Of a DNA stretch of 64,000 bases, positions 35,700 through 47,559 are shown in pieces. Below the pieces are notes generated by a model that did not search any database, was not told the origin of the DNA, and was given only the letters and a program-made list of their open reading frames with translations. Position 1 is the first letter of the stretch. Each line of letters opens with the position of its first letter. The translations under genes were made by a program, and so were the position numbers. The DNA comes from Inia geoffrensis (lineage: Eukaryota; Chordata; Mammalia; Artiodactyla; Iniidae), in the NCBI GenBank assembly GCA_036417435.1, contig CM070910.1:16309501-16373500 (forward strand), in the 5' to 3' direction.

Positions 35700-35907
35700 G
35701 GGCTTCTCTGGTGGCGCAGTGGTTGAGAGTCCGCCTGCCGATGCAGGGGACACGGGTTCGTGCCCCGGTCCGGGAAGATCCCACATGCCACGGAGCGGCC
35801 GGGCCCGTGAGCCATGGCCGCTGGGCCTGCGCGTCCGGAGCCTGTGCTCCGCAACGGGAGAGGCCACAACAGTGAGAGGCCTGCGTACAGCAAAAAAAAA
35901 AAAAAAA
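35700..35907 (+). mobile_element. CHR SINE (short form)
   Basis: Starts ggggcttctctggtggcgcag and ends in a pure A tail (35892-35907). An imperfect TSD based on ggcttaagg/ggcttaggt flanks it. Open frames here are shadows. Confidence 0.93.
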
Positions 35908-36879
35908 GGCTTAGGTAACAAGGAAATTTATATCTCACAAATTTGGTAATTACAAAGTAAACTTTGGGTTCGAAAGATTCAGAAGCTTGATAATGTTGTC
36001 AAAGACCAGGTTCTTGCCATCTCTGCTCTGCTATCTTGGGTGTTGGCATCATTCTCCAGCTAATAAGAGCAAGATGGTAATGGCAGCTCCAGGTATCATT
36101 TCCTGAGGTCATAATGTCTGGAGGGAGGAAAGAGTTTCTTCTTAAGAGAGGGAAAATGTTTCCCAGAACCACTCCCCCACCCCCCCTCTGACTTCCCTCC
36201 CATCTCCTAGGCCATAGTTGAATCACATGCCTATTCATGAAGCAGTCCTGGGTTTATATGATGGAACAAGTGTGAAGGAGTCAAAGACGGAGAGATGAGA
36301 GTCAAAGATGACTACAATTTAAGCCTAAATGACTAGGGTCCATAGGAAGAAGAGAAATTATTCAGGGAAAGATGATGATTTTTGTGAGAGTCCAAATTTG
36401 AGGTATCTAGGTGGAAATGATCAGCATGTGAAAACAAGGGATTGACGTACAGAATGAAGATCAAAGTTGGGGATATGCTTTGGATGTCCTCTGCAGAGAG
36501 AAAATCAACAAAGCCATGAGATTGCCAAAGGCAAGGAGAGGTAGAGAGGGTCTACAGCACAATTTCAGAAAATAAGGTGGATGCAGGGAAAGCATGGTCA
36601 GAGAAGTAGGCTGTATATTATACATAAATCAAGGGGAATGGATGGAGTCTCAAGGAAGCCAACAGGGTTAAGTGCTATGGAGAGATTCAGGATGATGCAG
36701 ATTTAGAAACATTGGGTTGCCAACTAGGTAACTGTGATCTTTAAGAGAGATGTTTCATAGTAAGGTAGGAGCAGATATATTTCAGGAGTTAAGTGATAAG
36801 CGGATAGATAGGAAGAAGCATGAAATATTGACTATTCTTTCAAGAAGTTTAGTAGTCACAAAAGGAAGAGTATTTGAAT
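35908..36879. other. Non-coding DNA, unassigned
   Basis: No exon is recognised. Purine-rich prose of the kind seen in old dispersed repeats runs through 36240-36880. Confidence 0.35.
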
Positions 36880-37240
36880 GAAGGTATTTATAGCAATATT
36901 TATTTATAAGACTAAAAATTGGAAGCAACTGAAATTTATGAATGTATTAGTATTTTAAAAATTAGGATTTGTGTACTCAATTGTATGTGATGCAGTCATT
37001 TAAATAATTAAGACTATGGAACAATATGGAAAACTATTAAGCAAAGGAAGAAGACAGAAAACTTAAAAAAAAACACCAAAGACATGGATTATAACAGCAA
37101 AAAGCATGTATACGTGTGCATGTGTAAGATACTATAAAATATATAAAATAATTATAATTGTCTTGGGGTTGTTGAGCAATGGGATATATATTTTCCAAAC
37201 TTTGTATGTTATAGAAATTTTATAACTAAAACACATATGC
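36880..37240 (+). mobile_element. Ancient L1 3' end (L1M type)
   Basis: The degenerate pattern 'tatagcaatatttatttataag... ctaaaaattggaagcaactgaa... gaacaatatggaaaactattaag' and a late A/T-rich end are typical of old L1 3' termini. Boundaries are approximate. Confidence 0.55.
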
Positions 37241-37398
37241 ATATATTTTAAAATATTAAATGGCAAAGACAGAGAATGGTAACTTGAGGTAACTGTAAGG
37301 TTGAAAAACATTTGATTTTTTTGGCTTGTTTTGCTTTGGCAAGAAATAAAAGACATTTGGCTGTGTTTATAGGCTGGGGGTAAAAATTCAAAGTAGAT

Positions 37399-37544
37399 GG
37401 GCTTCCCTGGTGGCGCAGTGGTTGAGAGTCCACCTGCCGATGCAGGCGACACGGGTTTGTGCCCCGGTCTGGGAAGATCCCACATGCCGTGGAGCGGCTG
37501 GGCCCGTGAGCCATGGCTGCTGAGCCTGCGCGTCTGGAGCACAG
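37399..37544 (+). mobile_element. CHR SINE, 3'-truncated and tail-less, with intact TSD
   Basis: Begins ggcttccctggtggcgcag but stops at gtctggagc (37540), well short of the usual end and without any A tail; four extra bases (acag) follow. The exact TSD attcaaagtaga flanks it at 37386-37397 and 37545-37556. The TSD shows that this is a complete insertion event, not a later deletion across a boundary. Confidence 0.92.
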
Positions 37545-37744
37545 ATTCAAAGTAGAGGGAAAGACTGAAGGTGCAAGAATGAGGTGATGACTCTCGAGCA
37601 TCTAAGAGAAACTTAAAGGAATAATATTGAAAGCACAAGAAGAGTTTAGCTTTTTAGGACAAGGGACATTTTCTGAGACAAAAATAAGAAAGGAAGACTA
37701 TCCTAAAATATTTGTGTGTGTTTGTGCATGTGTGTGTGCAAATT

Positions 37745-39520
37745 GAAAGGCGATTCTAAAATTTATGTGGAAATAGAAGGGTCTATAGTAACCAAGACAA
37801 TTTTGAAGAAGAACAAACTTAAGACTTAACAACGCTACCAAGTTTAAAGACTCATTAAAAGTCTCAGTAATTAAGACAGTGTGGTATTGGCACAGAGACA
37901 GATGAATACACAAAAGGAACATAACAGAGAATCCAGAAATAGAACTTGATTTATGACAAAGGCACTGCTGCAATTCAGTGAGAAAAGGATACATTTTCAA
38001 CAAATGGTGCTGGAACAATTGGCCATTCATATGGAAAAAAAAGATTCTTGACTCCTACCTCACACCATATACAAAAATTAATTCAAGATGGATCATAGAC
38101 CTAAATGGGAAGTTAAAAAAGCTTCTGTTAATCAAAAGACACTATCAGGAAAGTGAATAAAAAAGAGAGAACATATTTCAATACATATATCTGACAATGG
38201 ACTCACGTTGAAAATATATGAGAAAATTTCCGTAAATCAAAAAGAAAAACCAAACAACCCAATTTTTAAAATAAGGAAAACTTCTTGAAGACGAACCCTA
38301 TAAGATGATTTCCAAATGGCCAATAAATTCACAGAAAAGTGTTCAACATAATTTCTTATCAGGAAAATGCAAATTACAAACGCAATGACATATCAGTACC
38401 TACCTAACAGAAGGGCTAACGTTAAAATGTCTAACAGTGCCAAATGTTAGCAAAGAAAAGTGTAGAGCAACCTGAACTCTCATGTACTGCAGATGGGATT
38501 GTAAATTGGTTCAACCACATTGGAAAACTCTTTGACAGTGTCTACTAAAGCTAAACATATGCCTACTTTATGACCTAACTATGTTGTTTTATTTTATGTG
38601 TCAACTTGGCTGGGCCATGGTGCCCAAACAGCTGGCTGAACATTATTCTGGGTGTTTTTGTGAGGGTGTTTTTGTATGAGATTAACATTTAAATTGGCAG
38701 ACTTTGAATACAGCAGATTGCCCTCCACAATGTAGATGGGCTTCATTCAATCACTGAAGGCTTGAATAGAACAAAAGAACAACTTTTCCCCCACTAGGAG
38801 GAATTTCCCCAACTAGATGGCTTCCTGACTTGAACTGGTACATAGGCTCTTCCTGGTTCTCCAGCCTGCTGGCTTTTGAACAGAAGCTGCAACATTGGCT
38901 CCCCCTGGCTATCCAGCCTGCCAGCTCATCCTGTAGATTTTGGACTTGCCAGCCTACGTAATCATGTGAGCCAATTTCCTATAATCTCTCCATCATTCTT
39001 TCTCTCTGTATCCTATTGGTTCTGTTTCTCTGGAGAATTCTTATACACCAACAATTTCATTCCTGGGTATACACTAAGGAGAAATAAATGCACATGTCCA
39101 TCAAAAAAACGATAAATGGAATATTATTCAGCAATAAAAAGCAACGAAGCACTGATACATGCTACAACAGCGATGAACTTTGAACACCTTCTGCTAAGTG
39201 AAGGAAGCTAGTCACAAAGGACCACATATTGTATGTTTCCATTTATATGAACTGTCCAGAATAGGTGAATTCATAGAGATAGAAAGTATATTAGTGGTTG
39301 CCAGAGGCTGGAGGAAAGGGTAGAATATGGAGTGGCTTTTAATTGGTACACAGTTTCCTTTGGGGATGATGAAAATGTTCTACAGTTATATATTGGTGAT
39401 GGTTTCATAACTCTGAGTATACTAAAACTCACTGAATTTTGTATTTTGCAAGGGTAATTTTATGGTACGTGAATTATATCTTAATAAAACAGTTACATAT
39501 TTAAAAACGAATTAATTACT
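37745..39520 (+). mobile_element. Ancient L1 ORF2/3' fragment, split by an LTR-like element
   Basis: The two halves, about 37745-38581 and 39054-39520, read continuously as old L1 ORF2. The left half gives 'ttaagacagtgtggtattggc', 'atggtgctggaacaattggcc' and 'cttgactcctacctcacaccatatac', ending at 'tatgacctaac'. The right half resumes with 'aatttcattcctgggtatac', then 'aatggaatattattcagc' and 'ggaatgaactttg'-type text. The insert at 38582-39053 is therefore younger. Confidence 0.8.
38582..39053 (+). mobile_element. LTR-like interspersed repeat (about 470 bp)
   Basis: Starts tgttgttttattttatgtgtc and ends cttatacaccaaca, so it has TG...CA ends. Internal text such as 'caacttggctgggccatggtgcccaa', 'tgagattaacatttaaattggcagactttg' and 'tcctattggttctgtttctctggag' belongs to a common mammalian solo LTR-type repeat. 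I do not name the family. A clean 5-bp TSD could not be assigned. Confidence 0.65.
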
Positions 39521-40685
39521 GATACACTTAACAAAATCAGTGAATCTCATGCACATTCTGAGAGGAGGAAAAAAAAACAGACAGAAAAGAATACACATTG
39601 TATAATTCTGTATATGTGAACTTCAAGAACAGGCAAATGTAACTGATGGTAATACAATTCAGAATAGTGGTTACCTCTGGGGGGTACAGGGTGAGGAGTT
39701 TTGATTAGGAGGACTCATGCGGGAGCCTACTGGGGCACTAAAATATTCTTCATCGTGATCTGGGTGGTGATTGTTTGGATTTAAACACATGCAAATGTCC
39801 ATCGAGTTATATATACACTAAAGTTAAGCGTGACTTAGGCACTTTACTGAAAACATTTTGTACTTCAATAAAAACATTTTCTAAAAGGAGAACAATGGGT
39901 GACAATGTAGAGAAATTTAATCTTAGAAAGAGGGACAGTAGAGAGGTTGTGGTGGCCTCCAAGCTTTCAAATATGCAGAAAGCAAGGTCCTTTGCTCAGA
40001 GTTAAGAGTGTTGGGAAGGGGATTAAAAGCTTATGGAAAGGAGATAGTGATGTGAAGGCAGAGGGTCACTCATTAATTGTTGCCTTATTTCTCTCTAGGA
40101 TAAACAATGTGATCTATGTCACATGCTCTCACGTGTACAAAATATGGTACGTGTGTGCTGTGTGATGCCGCTGTGGGTAGAAGCACCAGTTTTTATGAAT
40201 AATTTAAAAACTTATTCCAGGAGAATAATAATAACAGGCAGATCCATGAGAAATCAACAGTCTTTTTCATGGACTCAGCTACACGTTGCCCCAGGACTGG
40301 ACTTGAAAACAGAGAGAATTAGAATGGCTAATATTCTCATCTTTGTCTCTCCCTTTCACCCTAGCTCATAAACTCTTGAATAAAAATCTGTTTCATTCAG
40401 AATAGTCTATGCCAGCATAATTAGCTAGTGTTTAAATTCCATAATCTAGCTTTAGGCTGGACTGGGGTGCTCAGTACTTTTAAGGCTCTTTTTCACCTTT
40501 AGATAACCATTAGTTAAAAAGTCTGTTATCTTCTCAGCCAACCAGTCATACTGATTTCCATTTTTGAGACTAGATCGTGATGCGAGAGCTTATCAGAAAA
40601 TGTTGCGACTGTCTGATGTGGAATATGGCACGTTGATACACTGGCATGATGCACAAGTGTGATAGGAACCCAGAGCATATAAAAT
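39521..40685. other. Non-coding DNA, unassigned
   Basis: 39530-39870 still has L1-like phrases ('attctgtatatgtgaacttcaag', 'ggttacctctgggggg') and may belong to the neighbouring old L1. The rest shows no exon or named repeat. Confidence 0.35.
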
Positions 40686-40689
40686 TTAC

Positions 40690-40960
40690 CAGTTATAAAC
40701 CACTATTTATTATACAGTGCTTTACAATTTACAAGGTTTTCTCACATATATTATCTTCTCTGTCACAGTTTCTTTTGTTTTCTACAATATTACTACCACC
40801 ACCAATTCACATCTAAAGATTTTAAGGTTCAACAGGTTAAATGACTTATTTTAGATTGGGTAATCTAAAACAATTATTAAGTGAACAGTGGGACTTTGAA
40901 AAGATCCTCTGACCACATAGCGCAGGTCCTTTTCACCATACCATACTGCAAGACATCTTC
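40690..40960 (+). repeat. MIR-like ancient repeat
   Basis: Pattern 'gctttacaatttacaaggttttctcacatatattatct... aggttaaatgacttatt... aagatcctctgaccacatagcgcaggtccttttcaccatac' fits a degenerate MIR. Confidence 0.5.
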
Positions 40961-41543
40961 TCTTTGCTTAAAATATTTACAATGATGATAATAATAGGGT
41001 GGGAAGTTTAAGAGAAACAAAGTTACTCTGGAAATTCAGAAGAAGAGGGGATCACAGGAAAGGTTTTTTGGGGATTATATTCCAGATGGGCCTTGAAGAG
41101 GTGACAGGATTGCAAAAGATCAAAAAAACCCCAGAACCAAACCAAACAAACAAAAACAAGGGAAGGCATTGCAGGTGCATGTAATAGTAGGTGCAAAGCC
41201 ATAAAGTCAGAAAAGCATAGACCATATTTTGGGAATATTCAGTAGTTTGGTTTTGTTGAACTGTAGGAAAAATGTAGGATAGTGGTAAGAGAGAAAACAG
41301 AAAAAGGTAGCACTACGAACTAAGTTTGGTAGGCAGTAGTGTACCATGGAAGTCTTATGAGCAACGGAATATACTTGCATCTGTACTTCATCTGTCCTCT
41401 ATTCGGTGGAGAAAGAAGAGGCTGGTGGTGGGAAGACCACGAAGCCAATCATTCCTAGGCAAAGGTATAGACAACCTGAACAAACCTGTGGCAATAAAAA
41501 AAAAAAGTCAGGAGCAAGAGAAATTTCGCTGGTAGATTTTTTT

Positions 41544-41920
41544 TTTAACATCATTATTGGAGTATAATTGTTTTACAATGATGTGTTAGTTTCTGCTTTA
41601 TAACAAAGTGAATCAGCTATATGTATACATATATCCCCATAACTTCTCCCTCTTGCGTCTCTCTCCAACCCTCCCTACCCCACCCCTCTAGGTGGTCACA
41701 AATCACCGAGTTGATCTCCCTGTGCTTTGCAGCTGCTTCCCACTAGCTATCTATTTTACATTTGGTACTGTGTATATGTCCATGCCACTCTCTCACTTCG
41801 TCCCAGCTTACCCTTCCCCCTCCCCGTGTCCTCAAGTCCATTCTCTATGCCTGTGTCTTTATTCCCGTCTTGCCCCTGGTTATTCAGAACCATTGTTTTT
41901 GTTTGTTTGTTTGTTTGTTT
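41544..41920 (-). other. L1 3' UTR
   Basis: Complement of the L1 3' end: 'attggagtataattgttttac... gtgttagtttctgctttataac', followed by a C-rich stretch (the complement of the 3' UTR G-rich tract). Apparent plus-strand frames at 41692-41991 are shadows. Confidence 0.85.
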
Positions 41921-44900
41921 TTAGATTCCATGTATATGTGTTAGCATACGGTATTTGTTTTCCTCTTTCTGACTTACTTCACTCTGTATGACAGACTCTA
42001 GGTCCATCCACCTCACTTCAAATAACTCAATTTGGTTTCTTTTTATGGTTGAGTAATATTCCATTGTATATATGTGCCACATCTTTATCCATTCATCTGT
42101 CGTTGGACACTTAGGTTGCTTCCATGTCCTGGCTATTGTAAATAGACCTGCAATGAACATTGTGGTACATGACTCTTTTTGCATTATGGTTTTCTCAGGG
42201 TATATGTGTAGTAGTGGGATTGCTGGGTCGTATGGTAGTCCTATTTTTAATTTTTAAGGAATCTCCATAATGTTCTCCATAGTGTCTTATCAATTTGCAT
42301 TCCCACCAACAGAGCAAGAGGGTTCCCTTTTCTCCACAACCTCTCCAGAATTTACTGTTTGTAGATTTTTGGATGATGCACATGCTGACTGGTGTGAGGT
42401 GATACCTCACTGTCATGTTTTTCTCTAATGATTAGTGATGTTGAGCATCCTTTCATGTGTTTGTTGGCAGTCTGTATATCTTCTTTGGAGAAATGTCTAT
42501 TTAGGTCTTCTGCCCATTTTTGGATTAGGTTGTTTGTTTTTTTGATATTGAGCTGCATGAGCTGCTTGTAAATTTTGGAGATTAACCCTTCGTCAGTTGA
42601 TTCATTTGCAAATATTTTCTCCCATTCTGAGGGTTGTCTTTTCGTCTTGCTTATGGTTTCCTTTGCTGTGCAAAAGCTTTTAAGTTTCATTAGGTCCCAA
42701 TTGTTTGTTTTTGTTTTTATTTCCATTTCTCTAGGAGGTGGGTCAAAAAGGATCTTGCTGTGATTTATGTCATAGAGTGTTCTGCCTATGTTTTCCTCTA
42801 AGAGTTTTATAGTGTCTGGCCTTACATTTAGATCTTTAATCCATTTTGAGTTTATTTTTGTGTGTGGTGTTAGGGAGTGTTCTAATTTCATTCTTTTACA
42901 TATAGCTGTCCAGTTTTCCTGGCACCACTTATTGAAGAGGCTGTCTTTTCTCCATTGTATATATTCTTGCCTCCTTTATCAAAGATAAGGTGACCATAGG
43001 TGTGTGGGTTTATATCTGGGCTTTCTATCCTGTTCCATTGATCTATATTTCTGTTTTTGTGCCAGTATGGTACTGTCTTGATTACTGTGGCTTTGTAGTA
43101 TAGTCTGAAGTCTCGGAGTCTGATTCCTCCAGCTCCATTTTTCTTTCTCAAGATTGCTTTGGCTATTCAGGGTCTTTTGTGTTTCCATACAAATTGTGAA
43201 ATTTTTTCTTCTAGTTCTGTGAAAAATGCCATTGAGAGGTTGAAAGGGATTGCACTGAATCTGTAGATTGCTTTGGGTAGTATAGTCATTATCACAATGT
43301 TGATTTTTCCAATGCATGAACATGGCATATCTCTCCATCTGTTTGTATCATCTTTAATTTCTTTCATCAGTGTCTTATAATTTTCTGCATACAGGTCTTT
43401 TGTCTCCTTAGGTAGGTTTATTCCTAGATACTTTATTCTTTTTGCAATGGTAAATGGGAGTGTATTCTTGATTTCACTTTCAGATTTTTCGTCATTAGTG
43501 TATAGGAATGCCAGAGATTTCTGTGCATTAATTTTGAATCCTGCTACTTTACCAGATTCATTGATTAGCTCTAGTAGTTTTCTGTTAGCATCTTTAGGAT
43601 TCTCTATGTATAGTATCATGTCATCTGCAAACAGTGACAGCTTTACTTCTTCTTTTCCGATTTGGATTCCTTTTATTTCCTTTTCTTCTCTGATTGCTGT
43701 GGCTAAAACTTCCAAAACTATGTTGAATAAGAGAGGTGAGAGTGGGCAACCTTGTCTTGTTCCTGGTCTTAGTGGAAATGCTTTCAGTTTTTCTATCATT
43801 GAGGACAATGTTGGCTGTAGGTTTGTCATATATGGCCTTTATTATGTTGAGGAAAGTTCCCTCTATGCCTACTTTCTGCAGGGTTTTTATCATAAATGGG
43901 TGTTGAATTTTGTTGAAAGCTTTCTCTGCATCTATTGGGAGGACCATATGGTTTTTCCCCTTCAATTTGTTAATATGGTTTATCACATGGATTGTTTTGC
44001 ATATATTGAAGAATCCTTGCATTCCTGGAATAAATCCCCCCTTGATCATGGTGTATGATCCTTTTAATGTGCTGTTGGATTCTGTTTGCTAGTGTTTTGT
44101 TGAGCATTTTTGCATCTATGTTCATCAGTGATATTGGCCTGTAGTTTTCTTTCTTTGTGACATCCTTGTCTGGTTTTGGTATCAAGGTGATGTTGGCCTC
44201 GTAGAATGAGTTTGGGAGTGTTCCTCCCTCTGCTATATTTTGGAAGAGTTTGAGAAGGATAGGTGTTAGCTCTTCTCTAAATGTTTGATAGAATTTGCCT
44301 GTGAAGCCATCTGGCCCTGGGCTTTTGTTTGTTGGAAGATTTTTAATCACAGTTTCAATTCCAGTGCTTGTGAATGGTCTGTTCATATTTTCTATTTCTT
44401 CCTGATTCAGTCTTGGAAGGTTGTGCATTTCTAAGAATTTGTCCATTTCTTCCAGGTTGTCCATTTTATTGGCATAGAGTTGCTTGTAGTAATCTCTCAC
44501 GACGTTTTGTATTTCTGCAGTGTCAGTTGTTACTTCTTTTTCATTTCTAATTCTACTGATTTGAGTCGTCTGCCTTTTTTTTCTTGATGAGTCTGGCTAA
44601 TGGTTTATCAATTTTGTTTATCTTCTCAAGGAACCAGCTTTTAGTTTTATTGATCTTTGCTATCGTTTCCTTCATTTCTTTTTCATTTATTTCTGATCTG
44701 ATTTTTATGATTTCTTTCCTTCTGCTAACTTTGGGGATTTTTTGTTCTTCTTTCTCTAATTGCTTTAGGTGCAAGGCTAGGTTGTCTATTCGAGGTGTTT
44801 CCTGTTTCTTAAGGTGGGATTGTATTGCTATAAACTTCCCTCTTAGAGCTGCTTTTGCTGCATCTCATAGATTTTGGGTCGTCGTGTCTCCATTGTCATT

Positions 44901-45770
44901 TGTTTTAGGTATTTTTTTAATTTCCTCTTTGATTTCTTCAGCGATCACTTCGTTATTAAGTAGTGTATTGTTTAGCCTCCATGTGTTTGTATTTTTACAG
45001 ATCTTTTCCTGTAATTGATATCTAGTCTCATAGAGTTGTTGTCAGAAAAGATACTTGAAACAATTTCAATTTTCTTAAATTTACCAAGGTTTGACTTGTG
45101 ACCCAAAATATGATCTATCCTGGAGAATGTTCCACGAGCACTTGAGAAAAATGTGTATTCTGTTGTTTTTGGATTGAATGTCCTATAAATATCAAGTAAG
45201 TCCATCTTGTTTAATGTATCATTTAAAGCTTGTGTTTCCTTATTTATTTTCATTTTGGAGGATCTGTCCATTGGTGAAAGTGGGGTGTTAAAGTCCCCTA
45301 CTATGACTGTGTTACTGTCGATTTCCCCTTTTATGGCTGTTAGTATTTGCCTTATGTATTGAGGTGCTCCTATGTTGGGTGCATAAATATTTACAATTGT
45401 TATATCTTCTTCTTGGATCAATCCCTTGATCATTATGTAGTGTCCGTCTTTGCCTCTTGTAATAGTCTTTATTTTAAAGTCTATTTTGTCTGATATGAGA
45501 ATTGCTACTCCAGCCTTCTTTTGATTTCCATTTGCATGGAATATCTTTTTCCATCCCCTCACTTTCAGTCTGTATGTGTCCTTAGGTCTGAAGTGGGTCT
45601 CTTGTAGACAGCGCATATACGGGTCTTGTTTCTATATCCACTCAGCCAGTCAATGTCTTTTGGTTGGAGCATTTAATCCATTTACATTTAAGGTAGTTAG
45701 CGATACGTATGTTCCTATTACCATTTTCTTAATTGATTTGGGTTTGTTATTGTTGGTCTTTTCCTTCTCT
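41921..45770 (-). pseudogene. L1 ORF2 (endonuclease/reverse transcriptase) pseudogene
   Basis: Domain order on the minus strand is complete but broken. The endonuclease region (about 45690 to 44972) has CLQETHF, VGDFNTPLS and SRIDHILG; upstream of it VNGLNAPTKRH is followed by stop codons. The reverse transcriptase region at 44500-43621 has NKSPGPDGF and LIPKPDKD; the frame then changes to 43829-43167, where [14 protein letters not shown] and the catalytic FADDMILY are intact. The C-terminal region is split among 43338-42979, 42891-42352, 42416-42195 and 42184-41921 (ending VIQSEVSQKEENKYRM). At least five frame or stop lesions separate these blocks. Compared with the copy at 1-3.4 kb, longer blocks are still open, suggesting a somewhat younger insertion. 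Confidence 0.92.
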
Positions 45771-45789
45771 TGTGTTTCCTGCCTAGAGA

Positions 45790-46870
45790 AGTTCCTTTAG
45801 CATTTGTTGTAAAGCTGGTTTGGTGGTGTTGAATTATCTTAGCCTTTGCTTGTCTGTAAATGTTTTAATTTCTCCCTCAAATCTGAATGAGGTCCTTGCT
45901 GGGTAGAGTAATCTTGGTTGTAGGTTTTTCCCTTTCATCAGTTTATATATGTCCTGCCAGTCCATTCTGGCTTGCAGAGTTTCTGCTGAAAGATCAGCTG
46001 TTAACCTTATGGGGATTCCATTCTATGTTATTTGTTGTTTTTCCCTTGCTTTTTTTTTTTTTTTTTTTTTTGCTGTACCCAGGCCTCTCACTGTTGTGAC
46101 CTCTCCCGTTGTGGAGCACAGTCTCCGGACGCGCAGGCTCAGTGGCCATGGCTCACAGGCCCAGCCACTCCATGGCATGTGGGATCCTCCCAGACCGGGG
46201 CCGAACCCATGTCCCCTGCATCGGCAGGCGGACTCTCAACCAGTGCGCCACCAGGGACGCCCTCCCTTGTTGCTTTTAAAATGTTTTCTTTGTATTTAAT
46301 TTTGATAGTTTGCTTAATATGTGTCATGTTTCTCCTTGGATTTATCCTGTATGGGACTCTCTGTGCTTCCTGGACTTGATTGACTGTTTCCCTTCCCATA
46401 TTAGGGAAGTTTCAAGTATAATCTCTTCAAATATTTTCTCAGTCCTTTTCTTTTTCTCTTTGTCTTCTGGGACCCCTATAATTCGAATGTTGGTTTGTTT
46501 AATTTTGTCTGAGAGGTCTCTAAGACTGTCCTCAATTCTTTTCATTCTTTTTTCTTTATTCTGCTCTGCAGTAGTTATTTCCAGTATTTTATCTTCCAGG
46601 TCACTTATCTGTTCTTCTGCCTCAGTTATTCTGCTATTGATTCCTTCTAGAGAATTTTAAATTTCATTTATTGTGTTGTTCATCATTTTTTGTTTGCTCT
46701 TTAGTTCTTCTAAGTCCTTGTTAAAAGTTTCTTGTATTTTCTCCATTCTATTTCCAAGATTTTGGATCATCTTTACTGTCATTATTGTGAATTCTTTTTC
46801 AGGTAGACTGCCTATTTCCTCCTCATTTGTTTGGTCTGGTGTGTTTTTACCTTGCTCCTTCATCTGCTGT
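45790..46870 (-). pseudogene. L1 ORF1 (RNA-binding chaperone) pseudogene, split by a SINE
   Basis: ORF1p coats L1 RNA as a coiled-coil trimer. The N-terminal part at 46863-46657 starts MKEQGKNTP and includes a heptad-rich stretch (NLGNRMEKIQETFNKDLEEL). A stop after NTINEI interrupts it, and the frame reopens to 46342 with RIEDSLRDLSDKIKQTNIRI and GVPEDKEKK, the usual junction of coiled coil and RRM. A frameshift near 46390 moves the continuation (QEAQRVPYRINPRRN) into another frame. A CHR SINE at 46050-46262 then interrupts the C-terminal domain. The protein cannot be made. Confidence 0.9.
46050..46262 (-). mobile_element. CHR SINE nested in L1 ORF1
   Basis: Antisense copy: a T-run at 46050-46071, then gctgtacccaggcctctcac, ending gcgccaccagggacgcc. 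The TSD tcccttg (possibly longer) is at 46042-46048 and 46263-46269. It inserted after the host L1. Confidence 0.93.
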
Positions 46871-47545
46871 GTGTTTCTCTGTCTTATCTTGCTTAATTTA
46901 CTGTGTTTGGAGTCTCCTTTTCACAGGCTGCAGGTTAGTAATTCCCATGTTTTTGGTGTCTGACCCCAGTGGCTAAGGTTGGTTCAGTGGGTTGTGTAGG
47001 CTTCCTGGTGGAGGGGACTAGTGCCTGTGTTCTGGTGGATGAGGCTGGATCTTGCTTTTCTGGTGGGCAGGACCACGTCCAGTTGTGTGTTTTGGGGTGT
47101 CTGTGACCTTATTATGATTTTAGGCAGCCTCTCTGCTAATTGGTGGGGTTGTGTTCCTGTCTTGCTAATTTTTTGACATAGAGTGTCCAGCACTGTAGCT
47201 TTCTGGACGTTGATTGGAGCTGGGTCTTAGCGTTGAGATGGAGATCTCTGGGAGAGCTTTTGCCGTTTGATGTTGTGTGGAGCTGTGTGGTCTCTGATGT
47301 CCTGAACTTGGCTCTCCCACCTCAGAGACATAAGCCTGACACCCGGCTGGAGCACCAAGACCCTGTCAGCCACACGGCCAGGTACGTGGGGAGTTTCTTG
47401 CCTCTTGGGAAGTCTGAGGTCTTCTACCAGCATTCAGTAGGTGTTCTGTAGGAACTGTTCCACATGTAGATGTATTTCTGATGTATTTGTGGGAGGAAGG
47501 TGATCTCTGCGTCTTACTCCTCCGCCATCTTGAAGGTCTCCCAGA
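46871..47545 (-). promoter_or_regulatory. L1 5' UTR / internal promoter
   Basis: About 675 bp lie between the ORF1 start and the L1 5' end. A YY1 site (aagatggcgg on the minus strand, 47522-47531) sits at the extreme 5' end, as in active mammalian L1s, where it positions transcription initiation. The region is more GC-rich than its surroundings. Function in this copy is inferred. Confidence 0.75.
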
Positions 47546-47559
47546 TGGTAGATTTTTTT

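Larger units (their letters stand above)
41530..47559 (-). mobile_element. Near-full-length LINE-1 with TSD
   Basis: An antisense L1 of about 6.0 kb, including a nested SINE, occupies roughly 41544-47545. The 5' end (right side) begins ccttcaagatggcggaggag on the minus strand. ORF1 and ORF2 remnants follow in order, and the 3' end with its T-run is at 41537-41546. The TSD tggtagattttttt occurs at 41530-41543 and 47546-47559; the T-rich target strand fits the L1 endonuclease preference. It spans the 5' UTR through the tail, which is uncommon since most L1 copies are truncated. Both ORFs are broken, so it cannot move itself. Confidence 0.95.

Noticed and set aside
41921..45770. Functional L1 ORF2
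   Set aside because: Several frameshifts and stop codons divide the domains, although the FADD motif is intact.
45887..47193. Plus-strand frames across the L1 5' half
   Set aside because: They are antisense shadows of L1 ORF1 and 5' UTR.
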